Part shown: one piece after another, positions 41,903 to 51,199 of the stretch
How the letters are laid out: each line of letters begins with the position of its first letter
Numbering within the stretch: the first letter of the stretch is position 1
Origin: Yoonia sp.
GTDB taxonomy: Bacteria; Pseudomonadota; Alphaproteobacteria; Rhodobacterales; Rhodobacteraceae
Assembly: GCF_014859355.1 (NCBI RefSeq)
Contig: NZ_JACUUJ010000007.1
Location: forward strand, 1 to 64,000
Direction of reading: 5' to 3'
Length of the DNA stretch: 64,000 nt
Made by a program: the position numbers and the translations under genes
Notes under the pieces: generated by a model
Database searches by the model: none
What the model was told of the DNA's origin: nothing
Seen by the model: only the letters and a program-made list of their open reading frames with translations

Positions 41903-42877
41903 ATGGCACTGGAAGACGCAAAAGGGCAGGTGGATCTTGCTTTCACCCGCAAAGACCATCGCGGGTTAGCTTATGAAAATGCCTTTGGCGGGGCCACATC
42001 ATTTTTGCGCCGCAGCTATACCAAGGATCTGACTGGCGTTGATTTGGCAGTCACCGGCGTGCCCTTTGATCAGGCGGTCACCCACCGCCCCGGCTGCCGC
42101 TTTGGCCCCCGCGCCATCCGCGAGGCATCGTGCCTGCAACCCTATGACCCGCCCTATGGTTGGAACGGGTTTGACCCCCTGTCAGAATTTTCCATCGTGG
42201 ATTATGGCGATATGGCCTTTGATTACGCCAATGTCGCAGGCGTGCCGGCCCTGGTCGAGGCGCATATCGCCGCCATCATTGCGCAAGGCCCCGCTACCGT
42301 GACACTGGGGGGCGATCATTTCATCACCCTGCCCATCCTGCGGGCCTATGCGGCGAAATACGGACCCTTGTCGGTGATCCAGTGCGATGCGCATTCCGAC
42401 CTGTGGGTCGATGACGATATGGGCCGGATCGACCATGGCACCATGATGTACAAAGCCGTCAAGCTGGGGCTGGTCGATGTCACGCGGTCAGTGCAGGTGG
42501 GCATCCGCACCCATTGTGACGACTACCTTGGCATGCCCTATATCGACGCGCGGACGTGCCACGAAAAGGGAACCGCCCATGTGGTGGACCGCATGAAAGA
42601 AATTGTCGGCCTGCACCCGACCTATATCACCTTTGATATAGACGTGCTTGACCCCGCCTTTGCCCCCGGCACCGGCACGCCGGTCTGGGGTGGGCTGACC
42701 ACATGGCAGGCGGCGGCGATGCTGCGCGATCTGGCGGGGATTCACATGCTTGGCGGTGACGTGGTCGAGGTGTCGCCGCCCTATGACACCACAGGTGCCA
42801 CCGCGATTGCGGGCGCGCATGTCGCGATGGAGCTTTGCTGCCTGGCGCTTTGGAATAAAAGGAAAACGTCAATATGA
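41903..42877 (+). CDS. speB: Agmatinase (ureohydrolase family)
   Basis: A 324-residue Mn2+-dependent ureohydrolase that probably converts agmatine to putrescine and urea. Metal-binding motifs are LGGDHFITLP, CDAHSDLWVDD with its downstream His, and FDIDVLDPAFAPGTGTP. GVPFDQAVTHRPGCRFGPRAIRE is a family N-terminal block. AGAGGA precedes the ATG. Guanidinobutyrase or guanidinopropionase cannot be excluded by sequence alone. Coupled to the DUF1499 gene. Confidence 0.87.
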   Translation: MALEDAKGQVDLAFTRKDHRGLAYENAFGGATSFLRRSYTKDLTGVDLAVTGVPFDQAVTHRPGCRFGPRAIREASCLQPYDPPYGWNGFDPLSEFSIVDYGDMAFDYANVAGVPALVEAHIAAIIAQGPATVTLGGDHFITLPILRAYAAKYGPLSVIQCDAHSDLWVDDDMGRIDHGTMMYKAVKLGLVDVTRSVQVGIRTHCDDYLGMPYIDARTCHEKGTAHVVDRMKEIVGLHPTYITFDIDVLDPAFAPGTGTPVWGGLTTWQAAAMLRDLAGIHMLGGDVVEVSPPYDTTGATAIAGAHVAMELCCLALWNKRKTSI

Positions 42878-43311
42878 TCCTGCGTATCCTGACCATACTC
42901 ATTCTGCTGATCGTCGCAGGCATGGCCTATGTCCGGCTTGCCCCGATGGACCCGGCGCGCGTGCATCAGGCATCAGCCCCCCAGCCGCCGGGCGATTATG
43001 CCGCCACCGGTGGCTTTACCGCCGTGCGCACGATCATCGCGCCCGCAGCGCAGGTGTTGGCAACCCTTGAACAACGCGCGCTGGCCACGCCGCGCACCAG
43101 AGTGGTCGCAGGCCGTGTTGATCAGGGCATGATCACCTTTGTCACCCGGTCGCGAATCATGGGCTTTCCCGATTACACCACTGTTCAGGTCGATGGCGAC
43201 ACGCTGACCATCCACGGGCGTTTGCGCTTTGGTCAGTCCGATCTGGGTGTGAACCGCGCGCGGGTGCAGGGCTGGCTTGATGCGCTTGGCCCCTTGACCG
43301 CAGAGCTGTGA
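42874..43311 (+). CDS. DUF1499 membrane-anchored protein
   Basis: A 145-residue protein whose ATG overlaps the speB stop (ATGA). One N-terminal helix (residues 3-19) anchors a periplasmic or cytosolic domain; ITFVTRSRIMGFPDYTTVQV is the DUF1499 core. The relation to agmatinase is unexplained; the pairing suggests co-regulation only. Confidence 0.82.
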   Translation: MILRILTILILLIVAGMAYVRLAPMDPARVHQASAPQPPGDYAATGGFTAVRTIIAPAAQVLATLEQRALATPRTRVVAGRVDQGMITFVTRSRIMGFPDYTTVQVDGDTLTIHGRLRFGQSDLGVNRARVQGWLDALGPLTAEL

Positions 43312-43329
43312 TCGGCCAATCGGTTTGCC

Positions 43330-44385
43330 ATGATAGCCTCTGACAAGATTGAACAACTGATCGATCGTTTCCAGTATCTGGAGGCGAAAATGGCCGAAGG
43401 TGCTGCCGGCAACGAAATCGCGGCTCTTGGGCGCGAATATGCCGAATTGCGCCCGGTCGTCGAAACCGTCACCGCCTACAAGGATCTTTTGGCGCAGATC
43501 AGCGATGCGCAAACGATGCTGAAAGACCCCGAAATGCGCGAAATGGCCGAGGCAGAGCTGACCGACCTGCGCGCGCAACTGGAGGTATCCGAACAACAGG
43601 TGCAACTGGCGCTGTTGCCCAAGGATGCCGCCGATGCCCGCCCCGCCCTGATCGAAATCAGGCCCGGAACCGGCGGGGAAGAGGCATCGCTTTTCGCTGC
43701 CGACCTGTTGCGGATGTATCAGCGATACGCTGAAAAACAGGGTTGGACATTCGAAATCCTTGAACAGGCTGAAACCGAGCTGGGTGGCATCAAGGAAGTT
43801 GTCGCGCGGGTTGTGGGTGATGGCGTCTTCGCGCGGCTGAAATACGAAAGCGGGGTGCATCGTGTCCAGCGTGTGCCAGAAACCGAAAGCGGCGGGCGCA
43901 TCCATACATCTGCCGCAACCGTCGCTGTTCTGCCCGAGGCCGAGGATGTGGATGTCCAGGTCAACCCCGGCGATTTGCGCATTGATACCATGCGCGCCTC
44001 TGGGGCTGGCGGCCAGCACGTGAACACCACCGATTCTGCTGTGCGTATCCTGCATATTCCGACCGGCATCATCGTGGTCAGCGCCGAAAAATCCCAGCAC
44101 CGTAACCGTGAAATCGCCATGCAGGTGCTGAAAACCCGCCTGTTCGATCTGGAACGACAACGCGTGGACGACGCCCGATCTGCCGACCGCAAGTCACAGG
44201 TAGGGTCGGGTGACCGGTCGGAACGGATCCGCACCTATAATTTCCCCCAAGGCCGGTTGACCGACCACCGCATCAACCTGACGCTTTATGCGCTAGGGCA
44301 GGTGATGCAGGGCGATCTGGATGAAATCATAGATGCGCTGCAATCAGACGCACAGGCCACGCTGCTTGCGGAAATGGGCGCGTGA
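43330..44385 (+). CDS. prfA: Peptide chain release factor 1
   Basis: Reads UAA and UAG stop codons. It has 351 residues, with GGQ at 227-229 ([15 protein letters not shown]), the decoding tripeptide as PET at 183-185 (the P-x-T form), and [13 protein letters not shown]. The prmC gene that methylates the GGQ Gln overlaps its stop. The start is an ATG 18 bases after the DUF1499 stop. Confidence 0.97.
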   Translation: MIASDKIEQLIDRFQYLEAKMAEGAAGNEIAALGREYAELRPVVETVTAYKDLLAQISDAQTMLKDPEMREMAEAELTDLRAQLEVSEQQVQLALLPKDAADARPALIEIRPGTGGEEASLFAADLLRMYQRYAEKQGWTFEILEQAETELGGIKEVVARVVGDGVFARLKYESGVHRVQRVPETESGGRIHTSAATVAVLPEAEDVDVQVNPGDLRIDTMRASGAGGQHVNTTDSAVRILHIPTGIIVVSAEKSQHRNREIAMQVLKTRLFDLERQRVDDARSADRKSQVGSGDRSERIRTYNFPQGRLTDHRINLTLYALGQVMQGDLDEIIDALQSDAQATLLAEMGA

Positions 44386-45236
44386 CAGGCACGGTCAACG
44401 ATGGTGTGTCAGCGCTGATCACGATCCTGCGCGAAAGCGCCAGCCCCGACCCAGCCCGCGAGGCGCGTTTGCTGCTGGCCCATGCGATGGGTGTGGCCCC
44501 CGACCGGATAACCCTGCTGGCCCAAGACAGCCTGCCCGCAGCCACGCTGATCGCGGCGCGCAAACTTGCCGCGCGGCGCGCGGCGGGCGCACCGATCAGC
44601 CATATCATCGGGCGGCGCGCGTTTTATGGCCGTGATTTTCACGTTGACGCGCGTGTGCTTGATCCGCGCCCTGAAACCGAATGCCTGATTGCCGAAGCCC
44701 TGCGCACGCCATTTGCGACCTTTCTGGACCTTGGCACCGGTAGTGGTGCCATCGCCATCACACTGGCGGCAGAGCGGCCAGAGGCCACGGGTGTTGCCAC
44801 AGATCTGTCCGATCAGGCGCTTGATGTGGCCCGACAAAATGCCAATGCCTTGGGTGTTGCCGCGCGACTGCACCTTGTGAAATCCGACTGGTTTGCCGCT
44901 GTCACGGGACGGTTTGATCTCATCGTATCGAACCCGCCCTATATCGCTGCCGATGAAATGGCTTCGCTGCAACCACAGGTGCGCCTGTTTGAACCGCGCA
45001 TGGCACTGACAGATGATGGCGACGGTTTGACAGCGTATCGGATCATCGCAGCCGCTGCACCCGGGCATTTGCATTCCGATGGGCAGTTGATCGTTGAAAT
45101 CGGCCCGACCCAAGGGGCCTCGGTCGCCAAAATGATGCGCGATTCGGGGTTTATGCGTGTTCAGGTGGTCCCCGATCTGGATCACCGCGACCGCGTTGTT
45201 GTGGGCCGTATGCCGGGTGCGGCGGCTCTGACGTGA
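44382..45236 (+). CDS. prmC: Release factor glutamine methyltransferase PrmC
   Basis: Methylates the GGQ glutamine of release factors. It has 284 residues, with an N-terminal helical recognition domain and a methyltransferase domain with [15 protein letters not shown] (motif I) and [11 protein letters not shown] (NPPY). The start is a GTG overlapping the prfA stop (GTGA), coupling enzyme to substrate. Confidence 0.96.
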   Translation: MTGTVNDGVSALITILRESASPDPAREARLLLAHAMGVAPDRITLLAQDSLPAATLIAARKLAARRAAGAPISHIIGRRAFYGRDFHVDARVLDPRPETECLIAEALRTPFATFLDLGTGSGAIAITLAAERPEATGVATDLSDQALDVARQNANALGVAARLHLVKSDWFAAVTGRFDLIVSNPPYIAADEMASLQPQVRLFEPRMALTDDGDGLTAYRIIAAAAPGHLHSDGQLIVEIGPTQGASVAKMMRDSGFMRVQVVPDLDHRDRVVVGRMPGAAALT

Positions 45237-45243
45237 TCAGATG

Positions 45244-45265
45244 CGCGAAATTCTCTCATTTCGCG
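45244..45265 (+). terminator. Stem-loop after prmC
   Basis: CGCGAAAT (45244-45251) pairs with ATTTCGCG (45258-45265) around TCTCTC, followed by TAATTTT. It lies eight bases after the prmC stop. Confidence 0.6.
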
Positions 45266-45270
45266 TAATT

Positions 45271-45299
45271 TTGACTTGTCTTGCTGCTTCGCGCATGTT
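45271..45299 (+). promoter_or_regulatory. Promoter of the DUF4167 gene
   Basis: TTGACT (45271-45276) and CATGTT (45294-45299) with exact 17-base spacing. It predicts a leader of about 140 bases before the ATG at 45446. Confidence 0.5.
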
Positions 45300-45445
45300 T
45301 ATTCAGAAGCATCGGATGGCTTGCAGGTAAATCTCACCTCTCCCCGATCAGTCGCCAGAACATCGTAAGGCCAGATATTTACGACGCGCAGGCAGGCGCG
45401 ATACGGCGCAAGCGCAACGTCAGCGAAAGACTTGAAAGCATATTC

Positions 45446-45982
45446 ATGAGACCATCAAAGTCACGGCCGCGGAACAAAAGCCGCAGCAATCGCCCAACGG
45501 GTGGCAACATCATCAATCGCGTTTTCGAAAGCAGCGGCCCTGATGGCAAGGTGCGCGGCACCCCGCAGCAGGTGATCGAGAAATACAACCAGCTGCACCG
45601 CGATGCGCAACTGACGAATGATCGTGTGAACGCAGAAAACTTTGCGCAACACGCTGAACACTACACCCGCCTGCTGGCCGAAGCCCAGCGCGAGGTGGAT
45701 GCCAAGCGCGAAGAAATGGAAGAACAGAACCGCCAGCGGCAAGCCGAACGCGACCGGGAACGTCAGGACCGCCTGCGCGCACAGGAAGCGGTGGCGCGTG
45801 ATGACAGCGAATCAGACCAGCCGGTCATGACAGATACGCGCGATGATAATCAGGCGCAGTCGGGCCTTGTCGAAACGCCAGAAGAGAAACCCAAGCCGCG
45901 CCCGCGCAAGCCGCGCGCGCCACGTAAGGCGACCCCTCCAAAAGATAATGATGGCCCTGCACCATCCGAAGCCGCTGAATAA
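45446..45982 (+). CDS. DUF4167 protein
   Basis: A 178-residue highly charged protein. ATG 45446 starts MRPSKSRPRNKSRSNRPTGG, a basic N-terminus typical of DUF4167. The conserved core INRVFESSGPDGKVRGTPQQVIEKYNQLHRDA follows, then a long coiled coil (about 65-130) and a Lys/Pro/Arg-rich tail. It probably binds RNA or nucleic acid, but this is inferred from composition. The gene is specific to alphaproteobacteria as far as I know. Confidence 0.88.
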   Translation: MRPSKSRPRNKSRSNRPTGGNIINRVFESSGPDGKVRGTPQQVIEKYNQLHRDAQLTNDRVNAENFAQHAEHYTRLLAEAQREVDAKREEMEEQNRQRQAERDRERQDRLRAQEAVARDDSESDQPVMTDTRDDNQAQSGLVETPEEKPKPRPRKPRAPRKATPPKDNDGPAPSEAAE

Positions 45983-45984
45983 CC

Positions 45985-46009
45985 AAAGCCCCCAAACATT
46001 GGGGGCTTT
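45985..46009. terminator. Bidirectional terminator between the DUF4167 gene and rsmA
   Basis: An 11-base-pair stem AAAGCCCCCAA (45985-45995) / TTGGGGGCTTT (45999-46009) with loop ACA. T-rich and A-rich flanks within the stem serve both directions; it overlaps the rsmA stop codon. Confidence 0.85.
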
Positions 46010-46848
46010 CACGCATCAAGCGCTCGGGCCAATGCGCAAAATGCCTCTAGCCCAATTTGTTCGGCCCGCTCTGTCGGTTTGATTCCGACGGCTGTCAAGT
46101 AGTCCTCGATTTCAGGGTGCAGCGGCTTCAGCGCTGATCGCAACATTTTGCGCCGCTGGTTAAACGCCGCAGCAACCACTTTGTTCAAGGTCGCAGCGTT
46201 GGCTGGATACCGCGGTGCGGCCAAAGCAGTCAGATGCACGACGGCAGAATTGACCTTGGGCGGCGGGCTGAATGCCTCGGGCGGCAGTTCCAGAACAATG
46301 CGGGGATCTGTGCGCCACTGCGCCAGCAAGGCCAAACGCCCATAGGCCTTGCCGCCCGGTTGTGCGACAATCCGCTGCGCCACTTCGCGCTGGAACATCA
46401 GGGTCAGACTGCCCCAGAATGGCGGCCATTCCGGGGGCGTCAACCACCGCACCAGCAATTCTGTTCCCACGTTATAGGGCAGATTCGCAGCCACTTTTAT
46501 CGGTGGCGTGAGATACGCCAAAGGGTCCAGATCAAGCGCATCACCGATCAGCACAGTCAAGCGCCCCGGATAGGCGCGCGCAATCTCTTCCAATGCCGGC
46601 TGGCAGCGGGGGTCTTTTTCAATCGCCAGCACATGACGTGCGCCTTCGGCCAGCAATCCGCGGGTCAACCCGCCGGGGCCGGGGCCGATCTCCAGCACAT
46701 CGGCACCGGTCAGATCCCCGGCAAGGCGGGCGATCTTTGCCGTCAGGTTCAGATCCAGTAGAAAATTCTGGCCCAATGATTTCTTTGCCGCCAAATCGTA
46801 TCTGGCAATCACGTCACGCAGCGGCGGTAGATCATCAATGCCGCTCAT
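46009..46848 (-). CDS. rsmA: 16S rRNA dimethyladenosine transferase RsmA (KsgA)
   Basis: Dimethylates two adjacent adenosines in helix 45 of 16S rRNA. It has 279 residues, with [28 protein letters not shown] (SAM motif I) and [13 protein letters not shown] (the NLPY catalytic motif). The ribosome binding site GGAAG lies in a dispersed repeat immediately upstream. Last gene of the lptF-to-rsmA run. Confidence 0.96.
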   Translation of the reverse strand: MSGIDDLPPLRDVIARYDLAAKKSLGQNFLLDLNLTAKIARLAGDLTGADVLEIGPGPGGLTRGLLAEGARHVLAIEKDPRCQPALEEIARAYPGRLTVLIGDALDLDPLAYLTPPIKVAANLPYNVGTELLVRWLTPPEWPPFWGSLTLMFQREVAQRIVAQPGGKAYGRLALLAQWRTDPRIVLELPPEAFSPPPKVNSAVVHLTALAAPRYPANAATLNKVVAAAFNQRRKMLRSALKPLHPEIEDYLTAVGIKPTERAEQIGLEAFCALARALDA

Positions 46849-46849
46849 C

Positions 46850-46873
46850 GCTTCTTCCGCGCATGAATATCCC
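46850..46873 (-). repeat. GGATATT-type dispersed repeat, copy 2, in the rsmA leader
   Basis: On the minus strand GGGATATTCATGCGCG, then GAAGAAGC. It differs at one base of 24 from the plus-strand copy at 63605-63628. It ends two bases before the rsmA ATG, so its GGAAG acts as the likely ribosome binding site. Confidence 0.65.
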
Positions 46874-46893
46874 CGCCGCAGTCTCCCACACCA

Positions 46894-47862
46894 TCAATCT
46901 GCACGGGCATCAGCCATTTTTGCGGCCATCCTGATGGCCGCGATCATCGATGTGGGATCAGCCACACCCTTGCCCGCAATATCGAATGCCGTGCCATGAT
47001 CGGGTGATGTGCGGATGATCGGCAAACCCAGCGTGACATTGACCCCGCCTGAAAAATCCAGCGTCTTGATCGGGATCAGCGCCTGATCGTGATACATACA
47101 CACAGCTGCATCATAACCCGCCCGTGCGGTTGCGTGAAACATCGTATCCGCAGACAATGGCCCCCGAATGTCCAGCCCGGTTGCACGCAAGGCGTTCAGC
47201 ACAGGGATGATCAGGTCGATTTCTTCGCGCCCCATCTTGCCGTCTTCGCCTGCATGCGGGTTCAGCCCCGCCACAGCAATGCGCGGTTTGGCGATGCCGA
47301 AATCACAGCGCAGTGCCGCATCTGTGATCTGGATCGTGTCGCGCAACAGTGACGCCGTCAGGCGGGTGGGGACTTTGGCCAGCGGGATGTGGATCGTGGC
47401 GGGCACCACCCGCAGCACATCGCAGGCCAGCATCATGACAACCTGTTCGGTGCCGCAAAGTGCGGCCAGATATTCGGTATGGCCGGGATAGGCAAAGGCG
47501 GCGCCGTCAATCAGGGCCGCCTTGTGGATGGGCGCGGTGCAAAGCGCGCGGGCCTGTCCGGTCTGCACCAGATCAACACCCGTGGCGATGGCCCTGATCA
47601 CCCCTTTGGCATGGGCTGGATCGGGGCGCCCTGCGATCACACCCGAACCGAAATCATCCGCCAGCACAGGCAAGTGCGCACTGTTGGTCTGCGCGGCCTC
47701 TGCAGCGGTGCGCACTTGCGTAAAGGGGGTGCCCGCAGGCAGGTGCCGGGGGTCGCCGATCCAGATCAAAGGCACTTCGTCGCGCAGCGCGGCCCATGCG
47801 GCCACGGCAATTTCGGGGCCAATCCCGGCAGGTTCCCCACAACTGATGGCAATCGGTTTCAT
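46894..47862 (-). CDS. pdxA: 4-hydroxythreonine-4-phosphate dehydrogenase
   Basis: A pyridoxal 5'-phosphate biosynthesis enzyme (DXP-dependent route), 322 residues. ISCGEPAGIGPEIA, YPGHTEYLA, LNPHAGEDGKMGREE and MYHDQALIPIKTLDF (metal and substrate residues) are present. The ATG overlaps the surA stop (ATGA). Conserved between surA and rsmA in many proteobacteria. Confidence 0.96.
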   Translation of the reverse strand: MKPIAISCGEPAGIGPEIAVAAWAALRDEVPLIWIGDPRHLPAGTPFTQVRTAAEAAQTNSAHLPVLADDFGSGVIAGRPDPAHAKGVIRAIATGVDLVQTGQARALCTAPIHKAALIDGAAFAYPGHTEYLAALCGTEQVVMMLACDVLRVVPATIHIPLAKVPTRLTASLLRDTIQITDAALRCDFGIAKPRIAVAGLNPHAGEDGKMGREEIDLIIPVLNALRATGLDIRGPLSADTMFHATARAGYDAAVCMYHDQALIPIKTLDFSGGVNVTLGLPIIRTSPDHGTAFDIAGKGVADPTSMIAAIRMAAKMADARAD

Positions 47863-49082
47863 CGCTGCGTGATCGTGGCCGCAGCTTGCAGATCGGCGAC
47901 CAGCGCATTGGCCAGGCCGGCCAGTCGTTGACTGCGAATTTGGTTGCGCACCGCCTCGCGGTCAAGACCTTGCTGGCCGACGGCAGTGCGCCCGCACAGC
48001 ATCAGCAGGACAAGCGTTTGCCCGTTGTCGCGCGTCAGGTTCAGCGATATTTCGCCCGGATCAAGCTGTGCAAGTTCCAGTGCAATATCACCGGGAATGT
48101 CCTGTGGGGGCAGATCGGCGCGTTGCAGCATTTCGGGTGGTTGGTTGCGGGCGACACCATAAAGATCGTCGCAGGTGTCCAGCCGGTCCACAATGTCTTG
48201 CGCCGCTGCGCGTGCTGCCGGGGTTTGCCCGCCCGGAATCGCATAGGTGGCATAGGCAATGCTGGCCGGCGTCTGGGTCCGGCGGGCACCTTCGCGCACA
48301 GCGCGCATCTGAAACAGCGCGATCCCGTTGGGAATGTCGATCGGCTGCGTCACCTCGCCCGGGCGCAGACCCAAAAGCAGGTTTTGCAGTTGCGGTGGGT
48401 AGTTGTCGATCGGCAACCAGCCCAGCCGCCCGCCATTGTCACGTGATGGCAGGGCAGACACTTGGCGCGCGGCATCCTCGAAGGCCGCAAAAGATCGCAT
48501 CTGCGCGATTTGGCCAGCCACGCGCTGCGCCTCTGCGGCGCGTTCCGGTGGCGCGGCGATAATGATTTCCGACAAAAGCACCTCGATCCCCGCAGCGCCG
48601 GTTCCCTGCCGTGCAAGAGCGCGGTCGATATCGGCGTCAGTGACAGTGACCTGACGGTTAAAACGGCTGCGAACATAATCGCGCCAGCTGACACCGACCC
48701 GTACGAAATCTTCCAGCGTGACGCGATCCACCCCGTTTTGCGCCAGCATCCGTGCGAATTGGTCGGCCGTCATATCTGCCCGGCTGGCAAAGTCATCCAC
48801 CGCAGCCGCCAGCGCCGCGTCTGACAGGCGCAGACCGACTCGGTCCAGTTCCTGTTCTTTCAGGCGGTCCTCGATCAGGGCGTCGCGGGCGATCCGGTTC
48901 AGATCACCGGGGGTGCGAAAAACCTCGAGCAGGCGGATGCGCTGCGCCAGTTCATAGCGGGTGATCACGCGGTCATTCACGGTGATGGCGGCGTCAAATT
49001 GTCCTTGCGCCAGAGCAGGGCGGTTTGCACCAACCCCCAGCAACAAGGCCAGAACAAAGGCGGTGATGGTAAAGGCGCGCAT
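47859..49082 (-). CDS. surA: SurA-type periplasmic peptidyl-prolyl isomerase
   Basis: A 407-residue periplasmic chaperone/parvulin for outer-membrane proteins. ATG 49082 follows GAGGA and opens a signal peptide ending RPALAQ. The SurA N-terminal domain (NDRVITRYELAQRIRLLEVF) is followed by one parvulin-like domain (around 170-280) with GGRLGWLP and LRPGEVTQPI. Substrates would include LptD encoded next to it. An upstream TTG start in frame is less likely. Confidence 0.92.
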   Translation of the reverse strand: MRAFTITAFVLALLLGVGANRPALAQGQFDAAITVNDRVITRYELAQRIRLLEVFRTPGDLNRIARDALIEDRLKEQELDRVGLRLSDAALAAAVDDFASRADMTADQFARMLAQNGVDRVTLEDFVRVGVSWRDYVRSRFNRQVTVTDADIDRALARQGTGAAGIEVLLSEIIIAAPPERAAEAQRVAGQIAQMRSFAAFEDAARQVSALPSRDNGGRLGWLPIDNYPPQLQNLLLGLRPGEVTQPIDIPNGIALFQMRAVREGARRTQTPASIAYATYAIPGGQTPAARAAAQDIVDRLDTCDDLYGVARNQPPEMLQRADLPPQDIPGDIALELAQLDPGEISLNLTRDNGQTLVLLMLCGRTAVGQQGLDREAVRNQIRSQRLAGLANALVADLQAAATITQR

Positions 49083-49102
49083 GCGGTTCCTCGTCTTGGA
49101 CT

Positions 49103-51199
49103 TCAATTTTTGCAGGCAGCGGCGGGTCCGCCCTGTGACCGGCCCGCAGAAAAGCCAGTCAGCGACCCAGCTAGCCCAAAGGTCGTTGTCGGGTCAACTG
49201 TAGAGGAAGACGTGTATCGGCGCGAGGCGGAAACTTCGATTGTGACGCATTCATTGCGCCATTCAAAACCAACCCCCGCGCGCACTGGTCTGTCTGCGGC
49301 AATGTCATAACGGGCAGCCATCGTCATGGCCCATGCAGGCGTGATCCTGATGCCCGCATCCAGTGTCCATTCCGATACGGTTTCGGGGCGGTCTTCGGTC
49401 AGGTCTCTGGCCTGCCAGATGTAAGCGGCCGCCAGATCAATCGCATCATTGCGCCATGCGATCCGGTTATCGGCACGCGTCAGTTGCAGGTCGCCATCCA
49501 ACAGGGTGCGCGTGTCAAAGAGAAACCCGTCACCTGTCACGACTTGCCCCCCGATCAGCCAGTCGGATGTGGCCCCATCCAGCCCCGAAGACGGGGAAAA
49601 ATCAGCCATCGTGCGATTGCGAAAGATCCGTCCGAATGTCAGCGTCGATGTCGTGCCTTGCGGTCCGATCCGTGTCCATGTCAGGCCAACGGCGGCCTGT
49701 GCGCCGGTTTCAACGGCATCATCCCCGGTAAAGCGTTGCGTGTCCAACAGATTGGCCCGGTCCAGTTCGCTGCGGGTGCTGTCTTCGTTCGGGGGGATGC
49801 TGCCAAAGCTGTCGGCCCACCCCAGGCTGAGTGTGGGTTCGATCATGTGCGCGGCACCATTGGCCCCGATTCGCGCCAGTGGGTAGCGCAAGTGCAGTTC
49901 CGCCGAAGGCACAAATCGCAGGTCGTTTGCCGGGAAGCTGCTGTCGTCGTCAACATGATAAAGATCGCCGCGCGCGCCAAATGCCGTGCTGCCGATGATG
50001 CCGCTGTCCAGCACCCAGTCCTGTCGCCAGGTGCTTTCCAGTCCGGCGCGTGTCACATCGCGCCCCGCTGGCCCGTCAACGGTGCTGTAACGGTGGGCGG
50101 CATCCATACTGGCGCGCAGGGTCAGCGTGCCGCCAAAGTCTGGCCGCAACCGCGTTTCATAGGCCGCGTCTGCCACAAGCGGCGGCAGCGATGCGTTTGA
50201 TTCGTCATCGCGCAGGGTCTGGTAATAGGTCAGGTTTGCCGCGCGCAGTGTGCTGTCTGTCACGCGCAACACGGAAACGCCGCTGTTCAGGCGGTCTTTG
50301 TCTGAATAGGCGTAATCCAGCAAATACGCTGGGTCACTCACGGCTTCGATGTGAAGCCCGAACTGATAGTCATCGGGCAGCCGAAAAGCGGACTGGACAA
50401 AAACATAAGACCGCAGGCCGTCTTGCAATGTGTCATCGCTGACGGCACCTTCGATGCGCAGATCACCGCGTGCAAAGGCCTGACGATAGGTCAATTCCAG
50501 CGTGCGCGTTTGCGACGATACGTAAGGCGTCACGGTCACGTCGCGGTCATTTCCCAATGTCAGGAAATAAGGGATCTTGATCCCCGAACCCAATTGGCTG
50601 GTGTTGCGTTGACGCGGGATCAGAAATCCGTTGGACCGGTCCAGCCCCGGCTCAGGCAGGCGCATCCGGGGCAGCCAGATGACCGGCACCCCACGCACCC
50701 GGAACGTTGCATTTTCAAAATAAAGCTGCTGTGCGTCGGCATCGCGCACCACGCGTTCGGCCCGGATTTCCCACAAGGGCGCACGGGTGCCGCAAACCCG
50801 GCACGACGTAGCTGCGGTCTTGTAAAGCTGGGCATACCTGCTTTCAGTCTGGTTGATCTGGTTGGCCGCGATCTGCAACTGTTGGTTCAGAACCAGCCGC
50901 GCGCCCAAAAGAATGCCACTTTGCAATCGCGGGTCCAGCGTTGCCTGACTGGCGGTCAAGACTGTTCCATCGGGGTCACGAATCACGATTGGCCCGTCGA
51001 TTGTCAGCCGGTCGGTTGGCGCATCATAGACGATCCGGCTGGCGCGCAGGGTTGTGCCGTCGTAGAAAACTTCGATGTTACCGCTGGCAATCAGCTGATC
51101 CTGCCCGCCAATCGTGACGTGATCGGCGACCAATGTGGCTGCGGATTGCGCCGCGGCAAATCCCGGCACCAGCAGCAAGAGAAACACGATCAGCCGCAT
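49103..51199 (-). CDS. lptD: LPS assembly outer-membrane protein LptD
   Basis: A 698-residue beta-barrel LPS insertase. ATG 51199 overlaps the lptG stop (TAATG). The signal peptide ends GFAAAQ. An N-terminal OstA/LptA-like jelly roll (LVADHVTIGGQDQLIASGNIEVF) spans about residues 20-190, and the barrel follows. Cys residues in SCRVCGTRAP and near the C-terminus (EC, AACKN) could form the inter-domain disulfides that activate LptD. It works with LptF, LptG and the other Lpt proteins. Confidence 0.93.
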   Translation of the reverse strand: MRLIVFLLLLVPGFAAAQSAATLVADHVTIGGQDQLIASGNIEVFYDGTTLRASRIVYDAPTDRLTIDGPIVIRDPDGTVLTASQATLDPRLQSGILLGARLVLNQQLQIAANQINQTESRYAQLYKTAATSCRVCGTRAPLWEIRAERVVRDADAQQLYFENATFRVRGVPVIWLPRMRLPEPGLDRSNGFLIPRQRNTSQLGSGIKIPYFLTLGNDRDVTVTPYVSSQTRTLELTYRQAFARGDLRIEGAVSDDTLQDGLRSYVFVQSAFRLPDDYQFGLHIEAVSDPAYLLDYAYSDKDRLNSGVSVLRVTDSTLRAANLTYYQTLRDDESNASLPPLVADAAYETRLRPDFGGTLTLRASMDAAHRYSTVDGPAGRDVTRAGLESTWRQDWVLDSGIIGSTAFGARGDLYHVDDDSSFPANDLRFVPSAELHLRYPLARIGANGAAHMIEPTLSLGWADSFGSIPPNEDSTRSELDRANLLDTQRFTGDDAVETGAQAAVGLTWTRIGPQGTTSTLTFGRIFRNRTMADFSPSSGLDGATSDWLIGGQVVTGDGFLFDTRTLLDGDLQLTRADNRIAWRNDAIDLAAAYIWQARDLTEDRPETVSEWTLDAGIRITPAWAMTMAARYDIAADRPVRAGVGFEWRNECVTIEVSASRRYTSSSTVDPTTTFGLAGSLTGFSAGRSQGGPAAACKN

